Shown here: in pieces, positions 53,983-64,000 of the stretch | Layout: every line of letters begins with the position of its first letter | Position numbering within the stretch: position 1 is the stretch's first letter | Assembly (NCBI RefSeq): GCF_014529705.1 | Contig: NZ_JAANIH010000040.1 | Location: forward strand, 17,457-81,456 | Length of the DNA: 64,000 nucleotides | Origin: Bradyrhizobium campsiandrae | Lineage (GTDB): Bacteria > Pseudomonadota > Alphaproteobacteria > Rhizobiales > Xanthobacteraceae | Direction: 5' to 3' | Program-made: the position numbers and the translations under genes | The notes under the pieces: generated by a model | What the model was told of the DNA's origin: nothing | What the model saw: the letters and a program-made list of their open reading frames with translations, nothing else | The model's database searches: none

Positions 53983-56549
53983 GCGTCGCTACCGAACCGT
54001 TTGCGAAGCCGAACGGCGTCGCGCTGTCGCTGCGTTATGCCTTGCGCGAATTGCGCGGGGGCCTGCGTGGCTTCTACGTCTTCATCGCCTGCATCGCGCT
54101 CGGCGTGATGGCGATATCGGGTGTCGGCTCGGTCTCGGCGAGCCTGACCGACGGCCTCGCACGCGAAGGCCGCACGCTGCTCGGCGGCGACGTCTCGTTC
54201 GTGCTGTTCCAGCGCGAGGCCAAACCCGAGGAGGTCGCCTTCCTGCGCTCGCGCGGCACGGTCTCGACCGCGGCGACGCTGCGCGGCATGGCACGCTCGG
54301 CTGACGGCAAGCTCGCGCTGGTCGAGATGAAGGCGGTCGATGGCACCTATCCGATGCTGGGCCAGTTGACGCTGGCACCACAGCTGCCGCTGGCCGACCT
54401 GCTTGCGGAGCGTGACGGCGCCTTCGGCGCCGCGGCCGATCCGACGCTGCTGGCGCGGCTGTCGCTGAAGGTCGGCGACCGCGTCACCATCGGCTCGGCC
54501 ACATTCCAGATCCGCTCGAGCGTCGAGGCCGAGCCCGACAAGCTCGCCGGCGGCATCGGCTTCGGTCCGCGCTTCCTGATCAGCGAGGCGGCGTTGCGCG
54601 CCACCGGGCTGATCCAGCCCGGCAGCCTGGTGCGCTGGGTCTATCGCGTCAAACTGCCTGATGCCGCCAACAGCGACCGCGCCACCGACGATTTCATCGC
54701 CGATGCACGCACTGCCGCGCCAGAGGCCGGCTGGGAGGTGCGCAGCCGCTCCAACGCCTCGCCGCAGCTCGAACGCAATATCAGCCGCTTCACCCAGTTC
54801 CTCACCCTGGTCGGTCTCGCTGCGCTTTTGGTCGGCGGCGTCGGCGTCGCCAATGCCGTGAAGAGCCATATCGATCGCCGGCTCGAGGTGATCGCGGCCT
54901 TCAAGGCCGTCGGCGCCACCGGCCGCGACGTGTTCGGCATCTATCTGGCGCAAGTCGTGCTGCTCGCCGCGATCGGCTCGGTGATCGGGCTCGCGCTCGG
55001 GGCGGCGATGCCGTTCGCCATCGTCGGCCTGTTCGGCAAGCTGCTGCCGCTGCCGGTGGTGCCGGCCGTGCATGAGGGCGAGCTCGCGCTGTCCTTCGTC
55101 TACGGCCTCCTCACCGCGCTCGCCTTTGGCTTGTGGCCGCTCGGACGCGTGCACGACGTGCCGGTCGCCGCGCTGTTCCGCGACACGATTGCCGCCGAAT
55201 GGCACCGGCCGCGCTGGGGCTATCTCGCCTTCATGGGCGTCGTCGTCGCGCTGCTGATTGCCGTGGTGATTGGCCTATCCTTCGACAAGCGCATCGCCGC
55301 GGTGTTCGTGGTCTCTTCCGTCGTGGTCTTCGCCGTGCTGCGCGGCGTCGCCGCGCTGCTGATGGCGATCGCGCGAAAACTGCCGCGCACGCGCTTCACC
55401 ATGCTGCGGCTCGCGATCGCCAACATCCACCGCCCGGGCGCGCTGACCCCGTCGGTCGTGCTGTCGCTCGGGCTTGGCCTCGCCGTGCTCGTCACCATCA
55501 CCCAGATCGACGGCAATCTGCGCCGGCAATTCCTCGCCGCGCTGCCCGATCGCGCGCCGTCATTCTACTTCATCGACATTCCGAGCACGCAGGCCGCCGC
55601 GTTCGACGATTATCTGCGCCAGGTCGCCCCTGGCGCCAAGGTCGAGGACGTGCCGATGCTGCGCGGGCGCATCGTCGCCGCGCGCGGGGTGCGCGCCGAG
55701 GACCTCAAGCCGACAACCGATTCCGAGTGGGTGCTGCAAAGCGACCGCGGCCTGACCTATACCGGCGAGCTGCCGAAGGGTTCCAAGGTGGTCGAGGGCG
55801 AATGGTGGGGCGCCGACTATTCCGGCCCGCCGCTGGTCTCGATGGAGAAGAAGATCGCCGACGGGCTCGGACTCAGGCTCGGCGACGACATCGTGGTCAA
55901 CGTGCTCGGCCGCGACATCCCGGCGAAAATCGGCAATCTCAGGACTATCGACTGGCAGGGCCTCGGCATCAATTTCGTGCTGGTGTTCTCGCCGAACGCC
56001 TTCAAGGGCGCACCGCACACCCACATCGCGACGCTGACGGAGGCCGGCGGCGATGCGACCGGTGACGGCAAGATCATCAAGCAGGTCGCCGACGCCTATC
56101 CGATGGTGACGAGCGTGCGCGTGCGCGAGGTGATGGAAACGGTCGGCGCGGTCGTGACCAATCTGGCGCTGGCGATCCGCGGCGCCAGCGCCGTGACCCT
56201 GATCTCGGCGATCCTGGTGCTTGGCGGCGCGCTCGCCGCCGGCCATCGCCACCGGGTCTATGATGCGGTGATCCTGAAGACACTGGGCGCAACGCGGCTG
56301 CGGCTGCTCGGCGCCTATGCGCTCGAATATCTCCTGATCGGGCTCGCCACTGCCGTGTTCGGAGTGATCGCCGGCAGCATCGCCGCCTGGATGATCGTGA
56401 CGCGGCTGATGACGCTGACCTTCGTCTGGCAGGCGGCAAGCGCGGCCGGCGTGGTGGCGGCCGCCCTGGTCGTCACCGTCGGACTTGGGCTTGCCGGCAC
56501 GCTCCTGGCGTTGAACAAAAAGCCCGCCACGGTGTTGCGGAATTTGTGA
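53979..56549 (+). CDS. ABC transporter permease (YbbP-like, two FtsX domains)
   Basis: 856 residues. Membrane helix at about 25-48 (GFYVFIACIALGVMAISG), a periplasmic domain, a first FtsX block around 270-400 (FLTLVGLAALLVGGVGVANAV), a second after 405-480, another periplasmic part, and a final FtsX block at about 730-850 ending LNKKPATVLRN. Length and layout match YbbP. Start ATGA overlaps the ATPase gene. Confidence 0.93.
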   Translation: MSVATEPFAKPNGVALSLRYALRELRGGLRGFYVFIACIALGVMAISGVGSVSASLTDGLAREGRTLLGGDVSFVLFQREAKPEEVAFLRSRGTVSTAATLRGMARSADGKLALVEMKAVDGTYPMLGQLTLAPQLPLADLLAERDGAFGAAADPTLLARLSLKVGDRVTIGSATFQIRSSVEAEPDKLAGGIGFGPRFLISEAALRATGLIQPGSLVRWVYRVKLPDAANSDRATDDFIADARTAAPEAGWEVRSRSNASPQLERNISRFTQFLTLVGLAALLVGGVGVANAVKSHIDRRLEVIAAFKAVGATGRDVFGIYLAQVVLLAAIGSVIGLALGAAMPFAIVGLFGKLLPLPVVPAVHEGELALSFVYGLLTALAFGLWPLGRVHDVPVAALFRDTIAAEWHRPRWGYLAFMGVVVALLIAVVIGLSFDKRIAAVFVVSSVVVFAVLRGVAALLMAIARKLPRTRFTMLRLAIANIHRPGALTPSVVLSLGLGLAVLVTITQIDGNLRRQFLAALPDRAPSFYFIDIPSTQAAAFDDYLRQVAPGAKVEDVPMLRGRIVAARGVRAEDLKPTTDSEWVLQSDRGLTYTGELPKGSKVVEGEWWGADYSGPPLVSMEKKIADGLGLRLGDDIVVNVLGRDIPAKIGNLRTIDWQGLGINFVLVFSPNAFKGAPHTHIATLTEAGGDATGDGKIIKQVADAYPMVTSVRVREVMETVGAVVTNLALAIRGASAVTLISAILVLGGALAAGHRHRVYDAVILKTLGATRLRLLGAYALEYLLIGLATAVFGVIAGSIAAWMIVTRLMTLTFVWQAASAAGVVAAALVVTVGLGLAGTLLALNKKPATVLRNL

Positions 56550-56831
56550 CAAAAGGTAGCGGTTGCCCGGCGCGGGGACCGAAATCGCACGATTCTTGCG
56601 ATTAACCACGTCTGCCTGTCAGGCTCGCGTCAGGAACGGGGCCAAGGGCGACATTCGGCCGCGCGTGGACCGTTGCAGCGGATGTGTTAGTTTCCCACAT
56701 ATCGGATGGGTTCGGAGCCCCGATTGTGAGCCAAAATTTAGTCGGCAGGCATCGGTATCCGAGATAGAATTTGACGAACCGGCGGCATGACGACCCTCAT
56801 GCGGACCGGACCAACCAACGGGAATTCGACC

Positions 56832-57623
56832 ATGTCGGACCTAGACCGCAATTACGCTTCTCCTTTCGGCAGGGCCGCCGGGCGTGTTGACGCCGCGACG
56901 GTCGATGCCGGTCTGCGCGCCTACATGCTGCGCATCTACAATTACATGAGCATTGGCCTTGCCATCACCGGCCTTGCCGCGCTCGGTGTCTACATGGCTG
57001 CCGTCACTGACGTTCCGACCCCGGAAGCCGTCCGCGTCGGCAAGCTGTTCCTGACGCCGTTCGGCTACGCCATGTTCGTGAGCCCGCTGAAATATCTGTT
57101 CATGCTGGCGCCGCTCGCCATGGTGTTCGTGATCTCGGCCGGCATCAACCGCCTGGCACCCTCGACCGCCCAGATCCTGTTCTGGGTGTTCTCGGCGCTG
57201 ATGGGCATCTCGCTGTCCTCGATCTTCCTGGTGTACACGCACACCTCGATCGTGCGGGTGTTCTTCATCACCGCGGCGACCTTCGGCGCGCTGAGCCTCT
57301 ACGGCTACACCACCAAGCGTGACATGAGCGGCATGGGCTCGTTCCTGTTCATGGGCCTGATCGGCATCATCATCGCGAGCCTGGTGAACCTGTTCCTGGC
57401 CAGCACCGCGCTGCAGTTCATCGTCTCGGTGGTCGGCGTGCTGGTGTTCGCGGGCCTCACCGCCTGGGATACGCAGCGGCTGAAGAACGACTACATCTAC
57501 GGCTACGCCTCGGCCGGCGGTGACATCGCCGAGCGTGCGGCCATCACCGGTGCGCTGTCGCTGTATTTGAACTTCATCAACCTGTTCACGCTGCTGCTGC
57601 AGCTGCTCGGCCAGCGCGACTAA
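56832..57623 (+). CDS. Bax inhibitor-1/YccA family membrane protein
   Basis: 263 residues from MSDLDRNYASPFGRAAG at 56832; the frame opens 15 codons earlier. Seven hydrophobic helices from about 35 on, and the C-terminal AITGALSLYLNFINLFTLLLQLLG typical of the family (residues shown in part). Inner-membrane protein with proposed ion-leak or protease-modulating roles. No operon partner; a terminator follows. Confidence 0.93.
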   Translation: MSDLDRNYASPFGRAAGRVDAATVDAGLRAYMLRIYNYMSIGLAITGLAALGVYMAAVTDVPTPEAVRVGKLFLTPFGYAMFVSPLKYLFMLAPLAMVFVISAGINRLAPSTAQILFWVFSALMGISLSSIFLVYTHTSIVRVFFITAATFGALSLYGYTTKRDMSGMGSFLFMGLIGIIIASLVNLFLASTALQFIVSVVGVLVFAGLTAWDTQRLKNDYIYGYASAGGDIAERAAITGALSLYLNFINLFTLLLQLLGQRD

Positions 57624-57661
57624 GCGCACGAGACCGGACAAGACCCGAGAGAACGGACACG

Positions 57662-57688
57662 AACCCCGGCCGCAAGGCCGGGGTTTTT
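57662..57688 (+). terminator. Rho-independent terminator after the BI-1 gene
   Basis: AACCCCGGCC pairs with GGCCGGGGTT around GCAA, followed by more T (57684-57688). Confidence 0.9.
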
Positions 57689-57717
57689 GTTTGGGCCGGG
57701 GTAGGCGCCGCAAACAC

Positions 57718-57755
57718 CGTCATTGCTTCGTCGCAAGGGCTCCTCGCAATGACGG
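57718..57755. repeat. half copy of the CATTGCGAG-type repeat
   Basis: CGTCATTGCTTCGTCGCAAG followed by GGCTCCTCGCAATGACGG matches only the right half of the element seen at 34937-35023, with the left half deleted. Confidence 0.75.
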
Positions 57756-57814
57756 AGTGTGTGGAAGCCCCGTTACCCCTTCCAGCGCCCACGGGAACGC
57801 TCTAATCTTTCCCC

Positions 57815-58345
57815 ATGACCGCACCCGAAATCAGGCCCACGCTTGAGGCCGACCTCCCCGCCATCACCGCCATCTATCAGCAGGCCGTCCGCGAGGGCAC
57901 CGCGACGTTCGAGCTGGATCCGCCTGACCTCGCCGAGATGACGCGCCGCTACCGCGCCCTGGTCGACGGCGGCTATCCCTATTTCGTCGCGACCGTCGAC
58001 GGCCACGTTGCCGGCTACGCCTATGCCGGTGCCTACCGGCCGCGGCCGGCCTACCGCTTCACGGTCGAGAACTCGATCTATCTCGATCCCGCCTTCCACC
58101 GCCGCGGCATCGGCTCGCTGCTGCTGGAGCGCCTCATTACCGCATGCGAGGCGCGCGGCTTCCGCCAGATGATCGCCGTCATCGGCGATTCCGCCAATGC
58201 CGGCTCGATCGGCGTGCACACCAGAGGCGGCTTCAAGATGATCGGCACGCATCCGAATGTCGGCCTGAAATTCGGCCGCTGGCTGGATACGGTGATGATG
58301 CAGCGCGACCTCGGCGAGGGCGCGAGAAGCGTGCCGGCAAAGTAG
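57815..58345 (+). CDS. GNAT N-acetyltransferase, phosphinothricin-acetyltransferase-like
   Basis: 176 residues. IRPTLEADLPAITAIYQQAV opens the Pat-type domain; YLDPAFHRRGIGSLLLERLI near 89-108 is the acetyl-CoA site; NAGSIGVHTRGGFKMIG near 128 closes it. Such enzymes acetylate amines including phosphinothricin or methionine sulfone; the natural substrate is unknown. Its stop is 25 bp from the end of the convergent DUF2794 gene. Confidence 0.88.
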   Translation: MTAPEIRPTLEADLPAITAIYQQAVREGTATFELDPPDLAEMTRRYRALVDGGYPYFVATVDGHVAGYAYAGAYRPRPAYRFTVENSIYLDPAFHRRGIGSLLLERLITACEARGFRQMIAVIGDSANAGSIGVHTRGGFKMIGTHPNVGLKFGRWLDTVMMQRDLGEGARSVPAK

Positions 58346-58370
58346 GTCTCGTACGACCTCCTACCCGTGG

Positions 58371-58742
58371 TCAGACCACCGCCAGCTTGCGATCGATCAC
58401 CAGCAGCACACGCTCGAGCTCGTGGCCGCGGCGCAGGATCAGGCCGGTCGCCGAGATCACGCTGTACATGCCTTGCTTGCGCGCGAGCCGCGGATCTTTC
58501 TCGATGCGGTAGATCGGCACTTCGGAGGCGCGGCGATAGACCGAGAACACGGCCCGGTCCTTCAGGAAATCGATGGCATAGTCGCGCCACTCGCCATCGG
58601 CGACCATCCGGCCGTAGAGATTGAGAATTCGATTCAGCTCGAGCCGGTTGAACGTCACACGGTTCGGCTGGGCATTCGCAGTGGCGGGACGCGCCACTGC
58701 GCGCTGCTCGCTCGGATCGGCATCCTCCGACGTCAAACTCAT
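58371..58742 (-). CDS. DUF2794 family protein
   Basis: 123 residues from MSLTSEDADPSEQ at 58742; the frame extends 22 codons further. FNRLELNRILNLYGRMVADGEWRDYAIDF near 32-60 (only partly quoted) and YRIEKDPRLARKQGMYSVIS near 78 are typical of this alphaproteobacterial family of unknown function. Soluble, no motif for a reaction. Confidence 0.85.
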   Translation of the reverse strand: MSLTSEDADPSEQRAVARPATANAQPNRVTFNRLELNRILNLYGRMVADGEWRDYAIDFLKDRAVFSVYRRASEVPIYRIEKDPRLARKQGMYSVISATGLILRRGHELERVLLVIDRKLAVV

Positions 58743-59018
58743 GGGGCGCCTCCTCATCGCGTCAGCATGACCGCCTCCGCGAAGACCGTCCCCGGAGCCG
58801 CGGATCATGACATCTGTATGATTGCGCCAACTGTTCCCCGCCGCAAGGGGCTCTTGAGCGCTCCCTCAGGGACCGGGTTCGCCGCCGCGGCCTGCCGGCG
58901 AATCATGGCACACGCCACGGTGGAACTTCTCAGCGGCAAACCGTCACGGGATCGTTAGCAGGAATCACAGGATCGCCGCTTTTCCGCCAACCGCCTGCCG
59001 CCCTGCATTGCGAAAAGA

Positions 59019-59138
59019 CTTGTGTGCGTTGACCCGGTCCTTTCGGTTCCGGATTCCTCAGCCCCCAGCCCCCCGGGGCCGGACAGGATCGGGTCTGTAC
59101 GCGCGACAAGGAGGGCCAACGCGAGTTGGTCCTTTTTT
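59019..59138 (+). ncRNA. candidate structured small RNA with its own terminator
   Basis: A long rod-like fold can be drawn: CTTGT/ACAAG (59019-59023 with 59106-59110), GCGT/ACGC (59026-59029 with 59099-59102), GACCCG/CGGGTC (59031-59036 with 59090-59095), CCT/AGG (59039-59041 with 59085-59087) and TCCGG/CCGGA (59048-59052 with 59079-59083), with small internal loops between. Immediately after comes an intrinsic terminator, GGGCCAAC/GTTGGTCC (59113-59132) and six Ts. No ORF fits and no clear promoter was found. The 614-bp gap 58743-59356 otherwise holds only a degenerate repeat. Not matched by me to 6S, SRP or tmRNA. Confidence 0.45.
59113..59138 (+). terminator. Rho-independent terminator of the candidate RNA
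   Basis: GGGCCAAC (59113-59120) pairs with GTTGGTCC (59125-59132, one G-U pair) around GCGA, followed by TTTTTT. Both flanking genes lie on the other strand, so it ends a transcript that starts in the gap or runs through from the left. Confidence 0.75.
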
Positions 59139-59202
59139 GTTTGGGTCGGGATGTTGCTGTCGCGACGAAACTCTCTCCGAACAGCCGCGCTTCAGCCTTT
59201 CT

Positions 59203-59320
59203 CCTCCTCCTGAGGAGCCGCGCCTGCGCGGCGTCTCGAAGGATGAAAGGCCAAGCTGCGTCAGCGTGGGCCTGCATGGTTCGAGACGCGCGCAAGGGCG
59301 CGCTCCTCACCACGAGGGGT
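59203..59320. repeat. degenerate copy of the CCTGAGG/CTCGAAGGATGA repeat
   Basis: TCCTCCTCCTGAGGAGCCGC, GTCTCGAAGGATGAAAGGCC and TGGTTCGAGAC resemble pieces of the GTCATCCTGAGGTG-type repeat, but the outer arms are not intact. Confidence 0.5.
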
Positions 59321-59356
59321 TCGAGTAGTTGCGTATCGGAAGAGACGCGCTGCGCT

Positions 59357-60136
59357 TCAGTGCAGCGACGTGTACGCCGCGCCCAGCATCGCACCCGGCT
59401 TCTCGCGGTTGCCGTCCTGGACATAGACCACGGCACCGTCGACGCCGTCGCGCGAGGTCAGATTCTCGAGCGGCACGGTCCAGCTCTCCGGATGTCCGTT
59501 CCAGTCGCCGACCTTGAGCAGATTGCGCACGACGTTGTGGTAGGTGATCTGCTGTCCGCGGTTCTCGCCGCGGCTGATCTCGATCGGCACCGATTTCGAG
59601 ATCGAGCAGATCCAGACCTCGCCATGCGAGACCGTCGGCTCCTTGCTCGCGGCGACCGAGACGTTGATCTGCTTGCCGGCGAGCGACATCGTCACCGGCA
59701 CGCTCATCACACCCGCACCCATGTCGGTCTTGCCGATCGCATTTTCGATGCCGTCGCGATCGCTGCCGATGACATGCGTCGCACCGTTGACCACGACCTG
59801 CGGCGTATAGACCTCGCGGTCGCCGCGCATGCGCGAATAGGCGCGCTGCCGCGCCGAGAAACGTGAATCCGCCAGCGTGTCCTTCCAGCCGAGATAATCC
59901 CAATAATCGATCGGCATGCTCAGCGCGATGATCGAGGGATCCTTGGCGAGGTCGCCGATCACCTTGTCGGCAGGCGGGCAGGACGAGCAGCCCTGCGAGG
60001 TAAACAATTCGACAACGGCGCGGGGGTCGGCCTCGGCAGGACGGATGACGGCGACGATGGCGCAGATGCCGAGTGCTCCCGACCAAAGCGCGCCGGACCA
60101 TCGCGAAACGAAATTAGAAGCCATCATTCCAGTCAT
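59357..60136 (-). CDS. DUF1223 thioredoxin-like protein
   Basis: 259 residues from ATG 60136; a GTG four codons upstream is possible. Signal peptide (ALGICAIVAVIRPAEA), then VVELFTSQGCSSCPPADKV near 38-56 with a CxxC pair, the DUF1223 signature, and TPQVVVNGATHVIGSDR further on. Probably periplasmic with a thioredoxin-like fold; redox activity is suggested by the cysteines but not shown. Confidence 0.88.
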   Translation of the reverse strand: MTGMMASNFVSRWSGALWSGALGICAIVAVIRPAEADPRAVVELFTSQGCSSCPPADKVIGDLAKDPSIIALSMPIDYWDYLGWKDTLADSRFSARQRAYSRMRGDREVYTPQVVVNGATHVIGSDRDGIENAIGKTDMGAGVMSVPVTMSLAGKQINVSVAASKEPTVSHGEVWICSISKSVPIEISRGENRGQQITYHNVVRNLLKVGDWNGHPESWTVPLENLTSRDGVDGAVVYVQDGNREKPGAMLGAAYTSLH

Positions 60137-60276
60137 GTTGAACGTCACACATGGTAGGTCGTGGGGGGGAGATCTTATCGCCTGATGGTCACCGTAGTCT
60201 TACGGGCGCTGCAGTTTCAACCGACCAAGACGCGCTGTGCGCCGGACGGGCCCATCTGAAACATGCCACAAACGTG

Positions 60277-60306
60277 CGAAGGCGGCCTTGTGATAGGCCG
60301 CCTTCG
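60277..60306 (-). terminator. terminator after acnA
   Basis: CGAAGGCGGCC (60277-60287) and GGCCGCCTTCG (60296-60306) form an 11-base perfect stem about 50 bp beyond the acnA stop. It is symmetrical, so it can serve either strand. Confidence 0.7.
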
Positions 60307-60355
60307 TTTAACCTTCTACTCACGTCGCGGTGAGCCATCGTTCACAAATTCGCGC

Positions 60356-63076
<2,721 letters not shown>

Positions 63077-63099
63077 GTAGGAAATCCCAATTGTTAGAC

Positions 63100-63115
63100 A
63101 TACCCGGCAGGGTAT
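63100..63115. promoter_or_regulatory. short palindrome upstream of acnA
   Basis: ATACCC and GGGTAT arms around GGCA, beginning 24 bp before the acnA start codon. Could be an operator or part of the leader; no known box matched. Confidence 0.3.
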
Positions 63116-63292
63116 TTTAACACCGTCAGCGGAGCAGGCTGGATGGCTTGCGGGGGCAGGTTGAGTTGCTGCATCAAGTAGTTCCGGGCTTATAGAAGTT
63201 TTCTAACCGCGCCGCCACAGCCACATCAAACCCGAGCAAGTCGCGAGCCAAAAATTCTGATGCGCTACCCCAAGATTTCCTGAGGCCCGGCT

Positions 63293-63919
63293 TTGAATGT
63301 GACGGCACCAGTCAAGATGCGGCTGTCCGGACGCGGGGTCGCCTGCGTGCGCGGCGGCCGCGAGGTGTTTTCCGGGCTCGATTTCGAGGCCATCTCCGGC
63401 GAAGCCGTGGCGGTGGTGGGGCGCAACGGGGCGGGCAAAACCTCGCTGCTGCGGCTGATCGCCGGCCTGCTCGTTCCGGCCGGCGGCACGATCGCGCTCG
63501 ACGGCGGCGATACCGAGCTGACGCTGCCGGAGCAGTGCCACTATCTCGGCCATCGGGACGCGCTGAAGCCGGCTCTGAGCGTGGCGGAAAATCTGTCATT
63601 CTGGGCCGATTTTCTGGGCGGCGAGCGGCGTGATGCGACGGAAAGTCTCGCCACGGTCGGGCTCGACCATGCCACCCATCTGCCCGCGGGCTTCCTGTCG
63701 GCGGGACAGCGCCGCCGCCTCTCGCTGGCCCGGCTGCTGACGGTCCGGCGGCCGGTCTGGCTGCTGGACGAGCCGACCAATGCGCTTGATGTCGCCGGCC
63801 AGGACATGTTCGGCGGCCTGATGCGCGAGCATCTTGGCCGCGGCGGAATGATCATCGCGGCGACCCATGGGCCGCTGGGGATCGAAGCGCGCGAACTGCG
63901 GATCGGGGGGACGGCGTGA
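63293..63919 (+). CDS. ccmA: heme exporter ATP-binding protein CcmA
   Basis: 208 residues from a TTG at 63293 with TGAGG seven bases before it; GTG 63299 and ATG 63317 are alternatives. Walker A VGRNGAGKTS near 42, signature FLSAGQRRRLSLARLL near 136, Walker B WLLDEPTNALD near 160. Works with CcmB in cytochrome c maturation. The ccmB gene is expected next, but a dispersed repeat begins within 50 bp. Confidence 0.93.
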   Translation: MNVTAPVKMRLSGRGVACVRGGREVFSGLDFEAISGEAVAVVGRNGAGKTSLLRLIAGLLVPAGGTIALDGGDTELTLPEQCHYLGHRDALKPALSVAENLSFWADFLGGERRDATESLATVGLDHATHLPAGFLSAGQRRRLSLARLLTVRRPVWLLDEPTNALDVAGQDMFGGLMREHLGRGGMIIAATHGPLGIEARELRIGGTA

Positions 63920-63965
63920 TTCCGACGGACCCTCAGCTTTCCAAGCGGCCGGGCGCCGCCGTCTC

Positions 63966-64000
63966 CGTTCCCTCCCCCCTTGTGGGGGAGGGTCGGGGAG
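63966..64000. repeat. start of a CCCTCCCCC-type repeat, cut by the window edge
   Basis: CGTTCCCTCCCCCCTTGTGG then GGGAGGGTCGGGGAG; the first part is the reverse complement of the end of the element at 7401-7560. It follows ccmA by about 46 bp. Confidence 0.6.

Noticed and set aside
53712..55205. 497-residue minus-strand frame opposite the ABC genes
   Set aside because: Antisense shadow; composition of Arg/Gln/Ala typical of reverse frames in high-GC genes.
59019..59138. assignment of the candidate RNA to SRP RNA or 6S RNA
   Set aside because: The SRP apical GGAA-loop motif is absent and I could not see the 6S central-bubble pattern; left unnamed.
63161..63177. possible FNR/FixK box (TTGA...TCAA) before ccmA
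   Set aside because: The spacer is nine bases instead of six, so it does not fit the consensus.

Overview
The window looks like a stretch of chromosome from a Bradyrhizobium-type alphaproteobacterium. The evidence is high-GC coding sequence, F1-ATPase genes in the order atpHAGDC with no F0 genes nearby, a mdh / sucC-sucD-sucA-odhB-lpd block, the order obgE...proB-proA-nadD-rsfS-rlmH-envC-ctpA-rppH, and several families of dispersed palindromic intergenic repeats of the kind seen in Bradyrhizobium. The genus call is inference from gene order and protein similarity recalled from memory; no database was searched.

Positions 1-7042 are the exposed end of a genomic island of visibly lower GC, stopping at the 3' end of a tRNA-Ser(CGA) gene (7043-7132, minus). 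From the tRNA inwards it holds a tyrosine recombinase, a HEPN-domain protein, a second related tyrosine recombinase, a solitary PD-(D/E)XK nuclease-like protein, and, facing the other way, a two-gene unit made of a small ubiquitin-like (multiubiquitin-type) protein and a receiver-like plus aminoglycoside-phosphotransferase-like kinase. The unit continues beyond the left edge. This is the best candidate for an undescribed (probably conflict or defence) system.

Positions 7133-28300 hold housekeeping genes: a ROK-type protein whose motifs are in circularly permuted order, rplU-rpmA behind a strong promoter and a structured leader, a GNAT enzyme, a DMT transporter, a MaoC-type dehydratase, obgE, an inserted sulfatase and Bug-type binding protein pair, proB, proA, nadD, rsfS, rlmH, an EnvC-like amidase activator, ctpA, a divergent polysaccharide deacetylase, two tandem RppH-like Nudix enzymes, and a membrane adenylate cyclase with a repeated C-terminal region.

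Positions 28300-39750 hold the F1-ATPase operon (atpHAGDC, minus), with palindromic repeats in two of its gene gaps, rlpA behind a CtrA-like site and a perfect palindrome, priA, xerC, and two small membrane proteins. Positions 39750-50300 hold a TCA-cycle operon (sucC, a small DUF1579-like gene, sucD, sucA, odhB, an SDR gene, lpd) and mdh upstream. Positions 50300-58750 hold zapE, thpR, a GDSL esterase divergent from an ABC transporter pair (tesA/ybbA/ybbP arrangement), a Bax inhibitor-1 family protein, a GNAT enzyme and a DUF2794 protein. The last part carries a candidate structured small RNA, a DUF1223 protein, acnA, and ccmA, after which a dispersed repeat runs off the end of the window.

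The many long reverse-frame ORFs opposite the GC-rich genes are treated as shadows. Stretches over 300 bp without a gene (7133-7774, 8927-9272, 33481-34128, 34630-35041, 58743-59356) are accounted for by repeats, a leader, regulatory sites, terminators or a candidate RNA.
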